Shown one piece after another: positions 19,336-30,650 of a stretch of 64,000 nt of DNA; the stretch's first letter is position 1; every line of letters begins with the position of its first letter. The stretch comes from Georgenia ruanii (GTDB lineage: Bacteria > Actinomycetota > Actinomycetes > Actinomycetales > Actinomycetaceae), in the NCBI RefSeq assembly GCF_009193175.1, contig NZ_VUKE01000010.1, forward strand, positions 106,340 through 170,339, read 5' to 3'. The notes beneath the pieces are model-generated. The model saw only the letters and a program-made list of their open reading frames with translations. It ran no database searches and was not told where the DNA came from. Made by a program: the position numbers and the translations under genes.

Positions 19336-20493
19336 ATGTCCGAGGTCAGCGCGCTGCTCCTCGAGCTCGGCGCGCTGTTCCTCGGGCTCTCGCTCCTGGG
19401 CCTGCTGGCCCGCCGCGTCGGGCTGTCCCCTATCCCCCTCGTCCTGCTCGCCGCGCTCGCGCTCGGCGACGGCGGCCTCGTCCCGCTGGAGCAGGCGCGC
19501 CCGTTCGTCGAGACCGCCGCCGAGATCGGCCTCGTCATGCTCCTGCTCACCCTGGGCCTGGAGTTCTCCGCCGCCGAGCTGGTCGCCTCCGTGCGCCGCC
19601 ACTCGCCGTCGGGGCTGGTCGACCTGCTGCTCAACGCCCCGCCCGGGTTTCTGGCCGGGCACCTCCTCGGGTTGCCCTGGCCCGGCGCCCTCGCGCTGGC
19701 CGGGATCACATGGGTCTCCTCCTCGGGAATCATCGCCCGGTTGCTCGGCGACCTCGACCGCATCGCGAACCGGGAGACGCCGGCGGTGCTCTCCGTGCTC
19801 GTGCTCGAGGACGTCGCGATGGCGCTCTTCCTGCCGCTGCTCGCCGTCGTACTGGCCGGGGCGGGCCCCCTGCGCGCCGCCGCCGGCGTCGCGCTCGCGC
19901 TCGGCGCCGTGCTGCTGGTGCTGCGCGCTGCCCACCGCCACGGGCACCGGCTCTCCCGGCTGCTGGCCCACCCCGACGACGAGCAGGTGCTGCTGCGCCT
20001 GCTCGCCCTGACCCTGCTCGTGGCGGGGCTGACCCAGACCCTCGGCGCCTCCGCCGCCGTGGGGGCCTTCCTCGTCGGCATCGCCGTCCCGGCCTCCTTC
20101 GCCGACCGGGCCCGCACGATCCTCAGCCCGCTGCGCGACCTGTTCGCCGCGACGTTCTTCGTCGCGTTCGGGATGACCATCGACGCCGCCGCCGTGTGGC
20201 CGGTGCTGCCCGCGGTGCTGCTGCTGGCCGCCGTCACGGCCGCGACCAAGATTGCCACCGGCTGGTACGCCGCGCGGCGGGACCGGGTGGGCTCGGCCGG
20301 CCGGCTGCGCGCCGGCACCGCGCTCATCGCCCGCGGGGAGTTCTCGGTGGTCATCGCCGGGCTCGCGACGGCGGCCGGGGTGGCCCGGGTGGGGCCGGTG
20401 GCCGCCGGGTACGTCCTCGTGCTGGCGGTGGCGGGCCCGGTCCTCGCGCGCTTCGCGGACCCGCTGTCGGCCCGCCTGCTGCCCCGGCGCTGA
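19336..20493 (+). CDS. CPA2-family cation:proton antiporter (KefB/KhtU-like)
   Basis: 385 residues with about eleven membrane helices and the CPA2 core (EIGLVMLLLTLGLEF, then WVSSSGIIARLL and VLEDVAM). The LGLEF and LED motifs contain the acidic residues expected in the ion path. It should exchange K+ or Na+ for protons across the cell membrane. It lacks the cytoplasmic TrkA-N domain of KefB; the separate upstream subunit supplies the regulatory domain, as in the KhtTU system. The ATG at 19336 lies just past the regulator's stop. Confidence 0.88.
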   Translation: MSEVSALLLELGALFLGLSLLGLLARRVGLSPIPLVLLAALALGDGGLVPLEQARPFVETAAEIGLVMLLLTLGLEFSAAELVASVRRHSPSGLVDLLLNAPPGFLAGHLLGLPWPGALALAGITWVSSSGIIARLLGDLDRIANRETPAVLSVLVLEDVAMALFLPLLAVVLAGAGPLRAAAGVALALGAVLLVLRAAHRHGHRLSRLLAHPDDEQVLLRLLALTLLVAGLTQTLGASAAVGAFLVGIAVPASFADRARTILSPLRDLFAATFFVAFGMTIDAAAVWPVLPAVLLLAAVTAATKIATGWYAARRDRVGSAGRLRAGTALIARGEFSVVIAGLATAAGVARVGPVAAGYVLVLAVAGPVLARFADPLSARLLPRR

Positions 20494-20615
20494 CGTCACC
20501 GCCACCGACGCCGGGACCGCGGCTGCCGCGGTGCTCTGCCCGCCGCCACGCCGCGCGCCCTTCCCGCCACCCCGCACCTGTTGCGCGCCCGCCCGCCCGG
20601 CAAGAGGCTCTGGGC

Positions 20616-22073
20616 ATGAGCGAGGAAGCGGCCGACCAGACCGTCGACGTCGTCGTCATCGGTGGAGGCGCGGTGGGCGAGGTGGCCGCGGGCTACACCC
20701 ACCAGGGCGGCCTGTCGGTCGCGCTGGTGGAGCAGAGCCTCCTGGGCGGGGAGTGCTCGTACTACGCCTGCATGCCGTCGAAGGCGCTGCTGCGCCCGGG
20801 GCAGGCCGTCGCCGCGGCCCGGGGGGTGGAGGGGGCGGGCCCCGCCGTCACCGGGCCGCTGGACGCCGCCGGGGTGCTCGCGCGGCGCACCACCTTCACC
20901 CATGACTGGGACGACAGCAGCCAGGTGCGGTGGGCCGTCGGGGAGGGGCTGGAGGTGGTCCGGGGCACCGCCCGGCTGGTGGGGGAGCGCGAGGTCGTGG
21001 TGGCCGGCGCGGACGGCGAGGAGCGCCGCCTGGGGGCCCGCCACGCCGTCGTCCTGGCCACCGGGTCGATGCCGTCGACGCCGCCCATCCCGGGCCTGGA
21101 CCGGACCCGGCACTGGACCACCCGTGACGCCACCTCGTCCCACGAGGTGCCGCCGCGGCTCGTGGTGATCGGCGCCGGCGTCGCCGGGTGCGAACTGGCG
21201 CTGGCCTACGTCCGGCTCGGCTCTGCGGTCACCGTGGTGGCCCGCTCCCAGGTCCTGCCGATGTACCCGTTCCGGGCGGGCGGGATGGTCGCGCGCGGGC
21301 TGTCCCTGGCCGGGGCGGACGTGCGCACGCAGGTCGAGACCACCTCGATCGAGCGGCCGGAGGGACCCGATGAGCCCGCCGTCATCCGGCTCTCCGACGG
21401 CCACACCATGGTCGCCGAAGAGGTGCTCGTCGCCACCGGGCGCCGGCCCCATACCCGCGGGCTCGGGCTCGAGACGGTCGGACTGGAGGTGCCCGACGGC
21501 AAGCCCCTCGAGGTGGACGACTCCGGGCGGGTCACGGCGCTCGCGGACGGCTGGCTCTACGCCGTCGGCGACGTCACCGGCCGGGCGCCGCTGACCCACC
21601 AGGGCAAGTACGCCGCCCGCGTGGTCGGCGACGCCATCGCGGCGCGGGCCGCGGGGAAGGCGGCCGAGCCGCGGCCCTGGTCGGCCTACGCCGCCACCGC
21701 CGACCACGCCGCGGTCCCGCAGGTGGTCTTCACCGACCCCGAGCTGGCCCAGGTGGGGCTCACCGAGCAGCAGGCGCGGGAGCGCGGCCACCGGGTGCGG
21801 ACGGCGGAGGTCGACCTCTACGAGGTCGCCGGCGCCTCGATCCTCGCCGACCACTACACGGGGTGGGCGCAGCTGGTCATCGACGACGAGCGCGACGTCG
21901 TCCTCGGCGCGATCTTCGTGGGCCAGGACGTCGCGGAGCTGCTCCACGCCGCGACCATCGCCGTCGTGGGGGAGGTGCCGCTGGACCGGCTCTGGCACGC
22001 CGTGCCGGCCTACCCGACGCTGAGCGAGGCGTGGCTGAAGCTGCTCGAGGCGGACCGGGCGCGCACCGCGTAA
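20616..22073 (+). CDS. FAD-dependent pyridine nucleotide-disulfide oxidoreductase
   Basis: 485 residues with the full class-I fold: FAD-binding VVVIGGGAVGEVAAG (about 12-27), NAD(P)-binding VVIGAGVAGCELALA, a second FAD motif LYAVGDVTGRAPLTH, and the dimerisation domain. The redox-active pair is Cys47 and Cys52 in GGECSYYACMPSKALL (CxxxxC). Dihydrolipoamide dehydrogenase, mercuric reductase and soluble transhydrogenase share this plan. The N-terminal metal-binding domain of MerA is absent, and the C-terminus has no His-Pro-Thr motif but HAVPAYPTLSE, which resembles it (AYPT). A mycothione reductase or quinone reductase role is also possible. The ATG follows AGAGG. Confidence 0.85.
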   Translation: MSEEAADQTVDVVVIGGGAVGEVAAGYTHQGGLSVALVEQSLLGGECSYYACMPSKALLRPGQAVAAARGVEGAGPAVTGPLDAAGVLARRTTFTHDWDDSSQVRWAVGEGLEVVRGTARLVGEREVVVAGADGEERRLGARHAVVLATGSMPSTPPIPGLDRTRHWTTRDATSSHEVPPRLVVIGAGVAGCELALAYVRLGSAVTVVARSQVLPMYPFRAGGMVARGLSLAGADVRTQVETTSIERPEGPDEPAVIRLSDGHTMVAEEVLVATGRRPHTRGLGLETVGLEVPDGKPLEVDDSGRVTALADGWLYAVGDVTGRAPLTHQGKYAARVVGDAIAARAAGKAAEPRPWSAYAATADHAAVPQVVFTDPELAQVGLTEQQARERGHRVRTAEVDLYEVAGASILADHYTGWAQLVIDDERDVVLGAIFVGQDVAELLHAATIAVVGEVPLDRLWHAVPAYPTLSEAWLKLLEADRARTA

Positions 22074-22163
22074 GCCTGCTCACACCCTGGCGCCGGCCCG
22101 GTCGAGGCGCCGTGACGGCCACTACCCTGCAGGGGTTCCCCTTCCCTGTTCTGGAGCACCCCC

Positions 22164-23822
22164 ATGCCTGACGCCCCCCGGCCCGAACCGGCGCCCGAGA
22201 CCCCCGAGCCGCGCACCTCTGCCCGCCGGCTCGCCGTCGTGGGGAGCAGCGGGGGCAACCTGTACAGCCACGGCGGGGACGACCCGGTGCGCATGGTCGA
22301 GGAGATCCGGCGCCAGGCCCGCGCGGGCGGTTTCGAGGTGGTGGTGCTCCAGCTCGTCGCCGCGCGCGGGTCCATGGACGGCGCCGGGGACGACACCCCG
22401 GCCGAGCTGCTCGAGCTGCGCGACGGCGCGGTGACGGTCACCGCGCGCGGCACGCTGACCGAGGTCAACGCGGCCGCCGCCGTCGTGGACGCCGCGCTGG
22501 CGGAGGCGGTGGGTCGCGGCGAGGTGGACGCCCTCGTGCTCGTCAGCGCCGACCCCTCCAGCGTCAACGCCGCCGCGGTCCACGCCGCCGTCGGGGCGCA
22601 CCTGCCGGCGGCCGGCACCGGCGGGTCGTCGATCGCGGCCGCGCAGGCGCTCGGGCTGCGGCTGGTCGCGGCGTCGGGCACGACCGGGTCGACGAGCACC
22701 ACCCGGGCCGTCTCCTACATCGCCGGCCTCGCCCGGCACTTCGGCCACCGCTACCGCCCGGCCCTCGGCTCCCCGGAGACCCCGGCCGCGTCCGGCTCGC
22801 CGTGGCGGCGCATCTCCGTGCGCGGGATCATGGTCGGCTCGCTGCCGGCGTTCATCGCCCTCGCGCTCGTGCTGGCCGTCTCGAAGATCCCCGGCCTCGG
22901 CGCCCTCACGCCCGTCTTCGACGCCCTCATCGCCGGGCTGCCCGTCGTCGTCGCCGCGGTCGCGGCCCGCCGGGTCTCCGGGCTGGGGGAGGTGGGCCTG
23001 GTGGCCGGCGTGGTCGCCGGCGTGCTGTCCACCGACGGCGGCATCATCGGCGGCCTGGTCGGCGGCGTCCTCGCCGGCGCCGGGGTGTCCTACCTGCTGC
23101 GCTGGACGCTGGCGCGCCGGTTCCCGGTGACGACGGCGAACATCGTCGCCGGCGGGCTGTCCGGCCTGGTCTCCGGGCTGCTGGTGTTCCTCGCGCTCGC
23201 CCCGGTCACGGCCGCGCTGGGGGAGGGCGTCAAGGACGCCATCGGCTTCCTCGTCGACCTCAACCCGCTGCTCGCCGGCGCCGTCGCCGGCCTGGTCATC
23301 TGGCCGGCGATCATGGGCGGGGTCTACCACGCCGCGATCCTGCCGTTGGTGCTGCTGGAGATGGGCGAGAAGGGGCACAGCTTCTTCGGCGCCGTGGACA
23401 TGGTCAGCCTCGTCATGGTGTCCCTGGGCATCACCCTGGCCAACGCCGTGCGGCCGCGCAGCTCCGGCGAGCGGGCACTGGCGGCGTCCGGCGCCGCCGT
23501 GAACTTCGGCTTCGGCACCTTCGTGGAGGCCTCGTACCCGTTCATGTTCGCCGACCGCAAGGTGCTCGCCGTCGCGCTGGGCTCGGCCACGCTCGGAGGG
23601 CTCGTCGTCGGGGCGACCGGCGCCGAGGCGACGGCGTACCTGCCCGCGGTGGTCGCGCCGTTCGTCGCCACGAACACCGTGGGCATGGTGCTGTCGATGC
23701 TCGTCGGCGCCGTCGTGCCCTTCGTCGCGGTGCTGGTGCTCAACCTCCGCCACAACCGGCGGGCGAGCGCGGAGGCCATGGTCGTTCCCGCCGCGCCGGC
23801 TCCCGCTCGCGAACGGGCCTAG
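22164..23822 (+). CDS. EIIC-like sugar permease with an N-terminal Rossmann-like domain
   Basis: 552 residues. The first ~200 residues form a soluble alpha/beta domain starting RRLAVVGSSGGNLYSHGG, with VDALVLVSADPSSVNAAAV and GTGGSSIAAAQALGLRL. I do not recognise it. From about residue 220 there are roughly nine to ten membrane helices resembling the PTS EIIC core (WPAIMGGVYHAAILPLVLLEM and NFGFGTFVEASYPFM). No EIIB cysteine or EIIA histidine phosphorylation motif is seen, and no PTS partner genes lie nearby. So it is probably a transporter of unknown substrate, not a working phosphotransferase. The ATG at 22164 is 90 bp after the oxidoreductase stop. Confidence 0.65.
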   Translation: MPDAPRPEPAPETPEPRTSARRLAVVGSSGGNLYSHGGDDPVRMVEEIRRQARAGGFEVVVLQLVAARGSMDGAGDDTPAELLELRDGAVTVTARGTLTEVNAAAAVVDAALAEAVGRGEVDALVLVSADPSSVNAAAVHAAVGAHLPAAGTGGSSIAAAQALGLRLVAASGTTGSTSTTRAVSYIAGLARHFGHRYRPALGSPETPAASGSPWRRISVRGIMVGSLPAFIALALVLAVSKIPGLGALTPVFDALIAGLPVVVAAVAARRVSGLGEVGLVAGVVAGVLSTDGGIIGGLVGGVLAGAGVSYLLRWTLARRFPVTTANIVAGGLSGLVSGLLVFLALAPVTAALGEGVKDAIGFLVDLNPLLAGAVAGLVIWPAIMGGVYHAAILPLVLLEMGEKGHSFFGAVDMVSLVMVSLGITLANAVRPRSSGERALAASGAAVNFGFGTFVEASYPFMFADRKVLAVALGSATLGGLVVGATGAEATAYLPAVVAPFVATNTVGMVLSMLVGAVVPFVAVLVLNLRHNRRASAEAMVVPAAPAPARERA

Positions 23823-23988
23823 GCAGCCCCTGCCGAGCGACTGTGTGCCGAGAGAGTGCGGGCAGGCTCCGCGTGGCCATGCCCTGCACTCGTGTCGGCG
23901 CTCGGTTCAGGCCCGCACGTGTCCGTCCGTCACATCCGCGGCGGCGTCGTCGGTCTTTGCGTGGGCGGGGAGGGCAACCGCTCGAGGC

Positions 23989-24321
23989 TCACGCCTGCCG
24001 CGGGGCGTACATGATCACCGCGACGCCGGCGAGGCAGACGAGGGCGCCGACGACGTCCCAGCGGTCCGGGCGGAAGCCGTCGACGACCATGCCCCAGGCG
24101 AGGGAGCCGGCGACGAACACGCCGCCGTAGGCCGCGAGGATCCGGCCGAAGCTGGCTTCGGGCTGGAAGGTGGCGACGAACCCGTAGAGGCCGAGGGCGA
24201 TGGCGCCGGCGCCGACCCAGACCCAGCCCTTGTGCTCGCGCACGCCTTGCCAGACGAGCCAGGCGCCGCCGATCTCGAGGAGGGCGGCGATGGCGAAGAG
24301 CACGATGGAACGAAGCGGCAT
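23989..24321 (-). CDS. YnfA/UPF0060-family small membrane protein
   Basis: 110 residues and four membrane helices: [20 protein letters not shown] at the N-terminus, then [41 protein letters not shown] and [20 protein letters not shown]. This is the YnfA/UPF0060 family, related to small multidrug resistance transporters. Its own role is unsettled; relatives are proposed efflux proteins. The ATG follows AAGGAGACGAC, a strong ribosome site. It is downstream of a thioredoxin-like fragment in the same direction, an arrangement often found near metal-resistance genes. Confidence 0.85.
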   Translation of the reverse strand: MPLRSIVLFAIAALLEIGGAWLVWQGVREHKGWVWVGAGAIALGLYGFVATFQPEASFGRILAAYGGVFVAGSLAWGMVVDGFRPDRWDVVGALVCLAGVAVIMYAPRQA

Positions 24322-24368
24322 GGTCGTCTCCTTGGTGGGGCAGGGCGACGCTATCGAGAGCCGGCCCG

Positions 24369-24605
24369 TCAGGCGTCCTCCGGTTGCGGCCGGTCGCCAC
24401 TCGTCGGCTGCGGCTCTGATCGCGGACGCGAGCTGATCAGCGGTGGGGAGCCGGCGAAGCCCAGGGCGACGGCCTGCTCAGAGGTTGTCACCTCGACCAG
24501 CTGGGGGACCACGTCACGTCCGAGCCGGGCGAGGACCTCGGTGAGGCGTTCGTGAGCGACCTGCCAGCTCGGGCATCCGTCGACGCAGAGCAGGTCGACC
24601 TTCAC
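24369..24605 (-). CDS. thioredoxin-like small protein, apparently internally deleted
   Basis: 78 residues. The first ~55 match small thioredoxin-like proteins ([21 protein letters not shown] with a Cys-x-x-x-Cys, then [10 protein letters not shown]). Intact relatives continue into a strand with a substrate loop and end in a helix. Here the frame goes into low-complexity [14 protein letters not shown] after GSP. In the frame two bases on, [16 protein letters not shown] is readable, which looks like the missing C-terminal helix. This suggests an internal deletion with frameshift. It is probably non-functional, but no intact copy is available to compare. It lies upstream of the YnfA gene on the same strand. 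Confidence 0.5.
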   Translation of the reverse strand: MKVDLLCVDGCPSWQVAHERLTEVLARLGRDVVPQLVEVTTSEQAVALGFAGSPPLISSRPRSEPQPTSGDRPQPEDA

Positions 24606-24666
24606 GACTCGGCCCTCGTCGTTGCCAGCGGCCGGTTCGGCGCCGGAAAGAGTGCGCCGGAAAGAG

Positions 24667-26064
24667 TCAGAGCAGCTCGTCGACGAGGTCGACGTACTGC
24701 AGCAGGTGGCGGTCGCTGAGGAACTCGCGGCGGACCCGGTCGTGGGCGGCCTCCCCGAGCCGCTCGGCGAACGCCGGCTCGGCGAGCAGCCGCGCCACGC
24801 AGGTGATCACCCCGTGCAGGTCGGTCGGGTCGGGCACGAGCAGCCCGTTCGTGCCGTCGGTGATCTGGTCCTGGATCCCGCCCACCGCCGTGGCGACCAC
24901 CGGCCGGCCCTTCCACAGCGCCTCGGTCACCGTGAGCCCGAAGCCCTCGGCGAGGCTCTTCTGCACGACGACGGCGGCGTGGCGCTGCAGGGCGTTGACG
25001 AGCAGCGCGTTGTGGTCCCGGTCGGCGGTGGGCAGGCACGCCACGTGCGCGCGTCCCCGTACCTCTGGCTCGAGGCCCTGCCAGATCTCCAGGCACCCGT
25101 CGAGCACCTCCGCCGCGGCGCTGTCGTGCGGGGCGACGGCGGCTCCGGCCAGCAGCAGGTGGACGTCCTCGGGCAGCTCCTCGAACCCCTCGGCGAAGGC
25201 GATGAGCAGCCCGCTCATGTCCTTGAGCCGGTCCCACCGCGAGACCTGCAGCACGGTGCGGGCGCCGGCCGGGACGGAGCCGCCCGCGCGCATCGCGCCG
25301 TCGGCGGGCTCCGCGGGCCGGTCCGCGCCGTCGCCGGCGGTGCCCGGTGCGGACGCGCCGCCCGCGAGACCGGCGTCGGTGAGCAGCCGCGCCACCTCGG
25401 CGGGCTCGAGCCGGCGGTTCTTCGGCGAGAGCGGGTCCACCGACGGGGCGATGACCCGCACGGCCTCCGCCTCGAGGAAGCCGGGACGGTAGGTGGGCCG
25501 GGAGAGGACCACCCGGTCCGCCTGCGCGACCGCCGGCTCGAGAAACGCCCAGGCCCGGTCGAGGATGCCGTCGGGGGCGTCGGTGCCGACGTGGCAGCGC
25601 CACACCACCCGGGCGCCGCGCCGGTGCAGCCCCGGCGCCAGCCCGGCGGTGGCCGGGTCGTGCAGGAGGACGACGTCGCCGGACGCGACCGACTCGCGGA
25701 CCTCCTCGAGGTTGGCGCCGAGGACCCGGTCGTAGTGGGCCATCTCCTCGGGGCCGAGCTCGCCGCCGTCCCCGGGGTCGGCGTGCATCACCGCGTGCAG
25801 CCGGGCGGCGATCCGGAAGAACTCGGCGTCGCCGTCGAGCACCAGCCAGCGCGCGTCCACCCCGCCGTCGCGGGCGTAGGGCAGCATCGTGCGGAGCAGC
25901 TCGCCCACCCCGCCGCCCTCGGCGGCGCTGACGTTCCACACCGTGCGCCCGGCGAGCAGCCGGCGGGCGCGCTCCGCCCCGGCGGTGAGCCGCCGGGCGG
26001 CGACCTCGTCGAGCTCGGCGGCGAGCGCCGCCAGCGGCGCCGCCGAGACCTCCACGGTCCTCAT
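24667..26064 (-). CDS. GT4 glycosyltransferase, trehalose synthase (TreT)-like
   Basis: 465 residues with a GT-B fold. The N-terminal [23 protein letters not shown] and the C-terminal [23 protein letters not shown] donor site ([10 protein letters not shown]) match TreT, which makes trehalose from glucose and a nucleotide-glucose. A ~40-residue Ala/Gly/Pro insert (about 235-275) separates the two lobes. The ATG at 26062-26064 is the first start in the conserved region; the open frame upstream is unconserved. It is divergent from purL. Sucrose or glucosylglycerate synthases are close relatives, so the acceptor is uncertain. Confidence 0.8.
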   Translation of the reverse strand: MRTVEVSAAPLAALAAELDEVAARRLTAGAERARRLLAGRTVWNVSAAEGGGVGELLRTMLPYARDGGVDARWLVLDGDAEFFRIAARLHAVMHADPGDGGELGPEEMAHYDRVLGANLEEVRESVASGDVVLLHDPATAGLAPGLHRRGARVVWRCHVGTDAPDGILDRAWAFLEPAVAQADRVVLSRPTYRPGFLEAEAVRVIAPSVDPLSPKNRRLEPAEVARLLTDAGLAGGASAPGTAGDGADRPAEPADGAMRAGGSVPAGARTVLQVSRWDRLKDMSGLLIAFAEGFEELPEDVHLLLAGAAVAPHDSAAAEVLDGCLEIWQGLEPEVRGRAHVACLPTADRDHNALLVNALQRHAAVVVQKSLAEGFGLTVTEALWKGRPVVATAVGGIQDQITDGTNGLLVPDPTDLHGVITCVARLLAEPAFAERLGEAAHDRVRREFLSDRHLLQYVDLVDELL

Positions 26065-26236
26065 GGCACCCGATCCAACCCCCGAAGTCCCGATCGCGCG
26101 AAAGATTCGGAGGGCAGCGCCAGCCACCCCCGGGGCGTCCATGACGCACGTCACCGCTGCGCCGGACGGCCCCGGAGGCCCCGTGCGCGCCCGGGTTACC
26201 CTGGCGCCAGCACGGGCCCCGACGCACGGAGGAATC

Positions 26237-28540
26237 ATGACCAGCGTGGCCGAGCACCTGCCGGACACCGTCGAGCACGCGGCCGCGACGCCCGACGTCG
26301 AGCTGCCCTACCGGGAGCTGGGCCTCAAGCCCGACGAGTACGACCGCATCGTCGAGATCCTGGGCCGGCGCCCCACCGCCGCCGAGCTCGCCATGTACTC
26401 GGTGATGTGGTCCGAGCACTGCTCCTACAAGTCCTCCAAGCGGCACCTGCGCCAGTTCGGTGAGAAGACCACCACGGCGATGCGCGAGCACCTGCTGGTG
26501 GGCATCGGCGAGAACGCCGGCGTCGTCGACATCGGGCAGGGCTGGGCCGTGACGTTCAAGGTCGAGTCGCACAACCACCCCAGCTACGTCGAGCCCTACC
26601 AGGGCGCTGCCACCGGCGTCGGCGGCATCGTCCGCGACATCATCTCCATGGGCGCCCGGCCGGTGGCCGTGATGGACCAGCTGCGCTTCGGTGCCGTCGA
26701 CCACCCCGACACCGCCCGGGTGGTGCACGGCGTGGTCGCCGGCGTGGCCGGCTACGGCAACTGCCTGGGTCTGCCCAACATCGGCGGCGAGGTCGACTTC
26801 GACCCGTCCTACCAGGGCAACCCGCTGGTCAACGCGCTGTGCCTGGGCGTCCTGCGCCACGAGGACATCCACCTGGCCAACGCCTCCGGCGCCGGCAACA
26901 AGGTGGTCCTCTTCGGCGCCCGCACCGGCGGCGACGGCATCGGCGGGGCCTCCATCCTCGCGAGCGAGACCTTCGAGGGCGGCATGCCCGCCAAGCGCCC
27001 CAGCGTGCAGGTCGGCGACCCCTTCATGGAGAAGGTGCTCATCGAGTGCTGCCTCGAGCTCTACGCCGCCGGCGTGGTCGAGGGCATCCAGGACCTGGGC
27101 GCGGCCGGCATCTCCTGCGCCACCTCCGAGCTGGCCTCCAACGGCGACGGCGGCATGCACGTGGACCTCGAGGAGGTGCTGCTGCGCGACCCCACGCTCA
27201 GCGCCGGCGAGATCCTCATGAGCGAGTCGCAGGAGCGGATGATGGCCGTCGTCGCGCCGGACCAGCTCGACGAGTTCCTCGCCATCACCGCCAAGTGGGA
27301 CGTCGAGACCGCCGTCATCGGTGAGGTCACCGGCACCGGCCGGCTGACCATCGACCACCACGGGCACCGCATCGTCGACGTCGACCCCCGGACCGTCGCC
27401 CACGAGGGCCCGGTGTACGACCGGCCCTACGCCCGGCCCGCCTGGCAGGACGCCCTCAACGCCGACACCGCAGCCGCCCTGCCGCGCCCCGGCACGGGCG
27501 AGGAGCTGCGCGCGCAGGTGCTGGCGCTGGTGGCCTCCCCGAACCTGGCCTCCAAGGCCTGGGTGACCGACCAGTACGACCGGTACGTGCAGGGCAACAC
27601 CGCCCTCGCCCAGCCCGACGACGCCGGCGTGGTGCGCGTGGACGAGACCACGAACCTCGGCGTGGCCCTGGCCACCGACGCCAACGGCCGCTTCACCAAG
27701 CTCGACCCCTACGCCGGCGCCCAGCAGGCCCTGGCGGAGGCCTACCGCAACGTCGCCACCGTCGGGGCGCGCCCGCTGGCGGTCACCGACTGCCTCAACT
27801 TCGGCTCCCCCGAGGACCCGGACGCCATGTGGCAGCTGGTCCAGGCGATCACCGGCCTGGCCGACGCCTGCCAGGAGCTGGGCGTGCCGGTCACCGGCGG
27901 CAACGTCTCCCTCTACAACAGCACCGGCGAGCCCGGCCGCATCGACTCCTCGATCAACCCCACCCCGGTGGTGGGCGTGCTCGGGGTGCTCGACGACGTG
28001 CGCCGCGCCACGCCGTCGGGCTGGACGACGGCCGGCGACGGCGTGCTCCTGCTCGGCGCCACGGCCGCCGACCTGGACGGCTCGGCCTGGGCCGGCGTCG
28101 TCCACGACCACCTGGGCGGCCGGCCGCCGCGGGTGGACCTGGGCGCCGAGCGGGCCCTGGCCGAGGTGCTCGTCGCCGCCGGCACCGGCGGGCTCGTCTC
28201 CGCCGCCCACGACCTGTCCACCGGCGGCCTGGCTCAGGCCCTCGCCGACGCCGTGCTGCGGTACGGGGTGGGCGCCACCGTGGACCTGGCCGACGTCGCC
28301 GGCCGCGACGGCGTGGACCTTGCCACCCTGCTGTTCGCGGAGACCGGCGCGCGGGCCGTCGTCGCCGTGGCGCCCGAGCGTGAGGCCCAGATGCTGGACC
28401 TGTGCACCGCGCGCGGCGTCCCGGTCGCCAGGATCGGCGCGACGGGCGGCGACGCGCTGACCGTCGCCGGGGCGTTCACCTTGCCCCTCACCGCCCTGGC
28501 GGAGGCCTCGGCAGCGACCCTGCCTCGGTACTTCGGTTGA
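26237..28540 (+). CDS. purL: phosphoribosylformylglycinamidine synthase, PurL subunit
   Basis: 767 residues, typical for small PurL, which works with PurQ and PurS. It converts FGAR, glutamine-derived ammonia and ATP to FGAM in purine synthesis. Family blocks [35 protein letters not shown] and GGNVSLYNS are intact; the His of SEHCSYK is the active-site base. The ATG at 26237 follows GGAGG. A TACCCT -10 candidate (26197-26202) would give a ~30-base leader. It is divergent from the glycosyltransferase. purF and purM lie 12 kb downstream, with unrelated operons between. Confidence 0.95.
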   Translation: MTSVAEHLPDTVEHAAATPDVELPYRELGLKPDEYDRIVEILGRRPTAAELAMYSVMWSEHCSYKSSKRHLRQFGEKTTTAMREHLLVGIGENAGVVDIGQGWAVTFKVESHNHPSYVEPYQGAATGVGGIVRDIISMGARPVAVMDQLRFGAVDHPDTARVVHGVVAGVAGYGNCLGLPNIGGEVDFDPSYQGNPLVNALCLGVLRHEDIHLANASGAGNKVVLFGARTGGDGIGGASILASETFEGGMPAKRPSVQVGDPFMEKVLIECCLELYAAGVVEGIQDLGAAGISCATSELASNGDGGMHVDLEEVLLRDPTLSAGEILMSESQERMMAVVAPDQLDEFLAITAKWDVETAVIGEVTGTGRLTIDHHGHRIVDVDPRTVAHEGPVYDRPYARPAWQDALNADTAAALPRPGTGEELRAQVLALVASPNLASKAWVTDQYDRYVQGNTALAQPDDAGVVRVDETTNLGVALATDANGRFTKLDPYAGAQQALAEAYRNVATVGARPLAVTDCLNFGSPEDPDAMWQLVQAITGLADACQELGVPVTGGNVSLYNSTGEPGRIDSSINPTPVVGVLGVLDDVRRATPSGWTTAGDGVLLLGATAADLDGSAWAGVVHDHLGGRPPRVDLGAERALAEVLVAAGTGGLVSAAHDLSTGGLAQALADAVLRYGVGATVDLADVAGRDGVDLATLLFAETGARAVVAVAPEREAQMLDLCTARGVPVARIGATGGDALTVAGAFTLPLTALAEASAATLPRYFG

Positions 28541-28549
28541 CCTTCGCGG

Positions 28550-28588
28550 GCGAGACGTCGCGTCGGGCGCGAGACGTCACGTCCGGCG
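28550..28588. repeat. two tandem 19-bp imperfect direct repeats upstream of gdhA
   Basis: GCGAGACGTCGCGTCGGGC (28550-28568) is followed directly by GCGAGACGTCACGTCCGGC (28569-28587), 17 of 19 identical. Each contains a GACGTC palindrome. They sit just after the purL stop and about 140 bp upstream of the gdhA -10 candidate TAACAT (28726-28731). They could be regulator sites, but no known consensus is recognised. Confidence 0.45.
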
Positions 28589-28753
28589 TCATGTGTCGCC
28601 TTCGTCACGGAACGCCCGTCCGGCCTCGCGCACGGCGCCCCGAAATGGCGTCGTCGCGCCGATGGTGCGGCGCCGCGGCGAGCCGCCGGCCTCGGCGGCG
28701 TGACGCCGCCGCCGCTTGCCGCCCGTAACATCTTCATCCGACCCCACACCTAG

Positions 28754-30103
<1,350 letters not shown>

Positions 30104-30136
30104 CGCCGGTCCGCGCGTCCCCGCGCGGCACCCGTC

Positions 30137-30167
30137 GCGGGCCCGGCAGCGCTGCTGCCGGGCCCGC
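30137..30167 (+). terminator. gdhA terminator hairpin
   Basis: A perfect 14-bp stem (GCGGGCCCGGCAGC, 30137-30150, with its complement at 30154-30167) around a GCT loop. No T-run follows, which is usual for actinobacterial terminators. Confidence 0.75.
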
Positions 30168-30189
30168 GGCCGTGCGTAGGCTGGCGGCC

Positions 30190-30492
30190 ATGCTGTTCGC
30201 CTTCTCCGTCGCCCCCACCGTCTCCGACACCCCCGACGGCTCGGTCAGCGCCGCCGTCGCCGAGGCGGTGCGCATCGTGCGCGAGTCCGGGCTGCCCAAC
30301 GAGACCACCGCGATGTTCACCACCGTCGAGGGCGAGTGGGACGAGTGCCTGGCCGTGATCAACCGCGCCACCGAGGCCGTCGCCGCCGTCAGCCCCCGCG
30401 TCAGCCTCGTCATCAAGGCCGACATCCGCCCCGGCCACACCGGCCAGCTCACCGAGAAGGTCCGCCGCGTCGAGGAGCACCTGCGCGGCTGA
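30190..30492 (+). CDS. thiamine-binding protein, MTH1187/YkoF family
   Basis: 100 residues: MLFAFSVAPTVSDTPDGSVS, then NETTAMFTTVEGEWDECL, and PRVSLVIKADIRPG. This is the MTH1187/YqgV (DUF77) ferredoxin-like fold, which binds hydroxymethylpyrimidine or thiamine in studied members. The ATG at 30190 begins at the conserved strand, 23 bp past the gdhA terminator. No ribosome site stronger than GGCTGGCGG is visible. The downstream gene is an SRPBCC protein in the same direction, with 158 bp between. Cytoplasmic. Confidence 0.85.
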   Translation: MLFAFSVAPTVSDTPDGSVSAAVAEAVRIVRESGLPNETTAMFTTVEGEWDECLAVINRATEAVAAVSPRVSLVIKADIRPGHTGQLTEKVRRVEEHLRG

Positions 30493-30650
30493 CGCTCACG
30501 GGGCCGGCCGGGTTCGAGGAGCTGTCGGCCGGCGCGACAAGCCCGACCTCCTGCTGCGCGAGGCGCTCTGCCGGCGCGACCGCGACGAGCGCCGGCATGC
30601 GCCTGGCCGACCTTGGCCAGGCGCTCACCGACATGGCGAAAGGACGAGGA

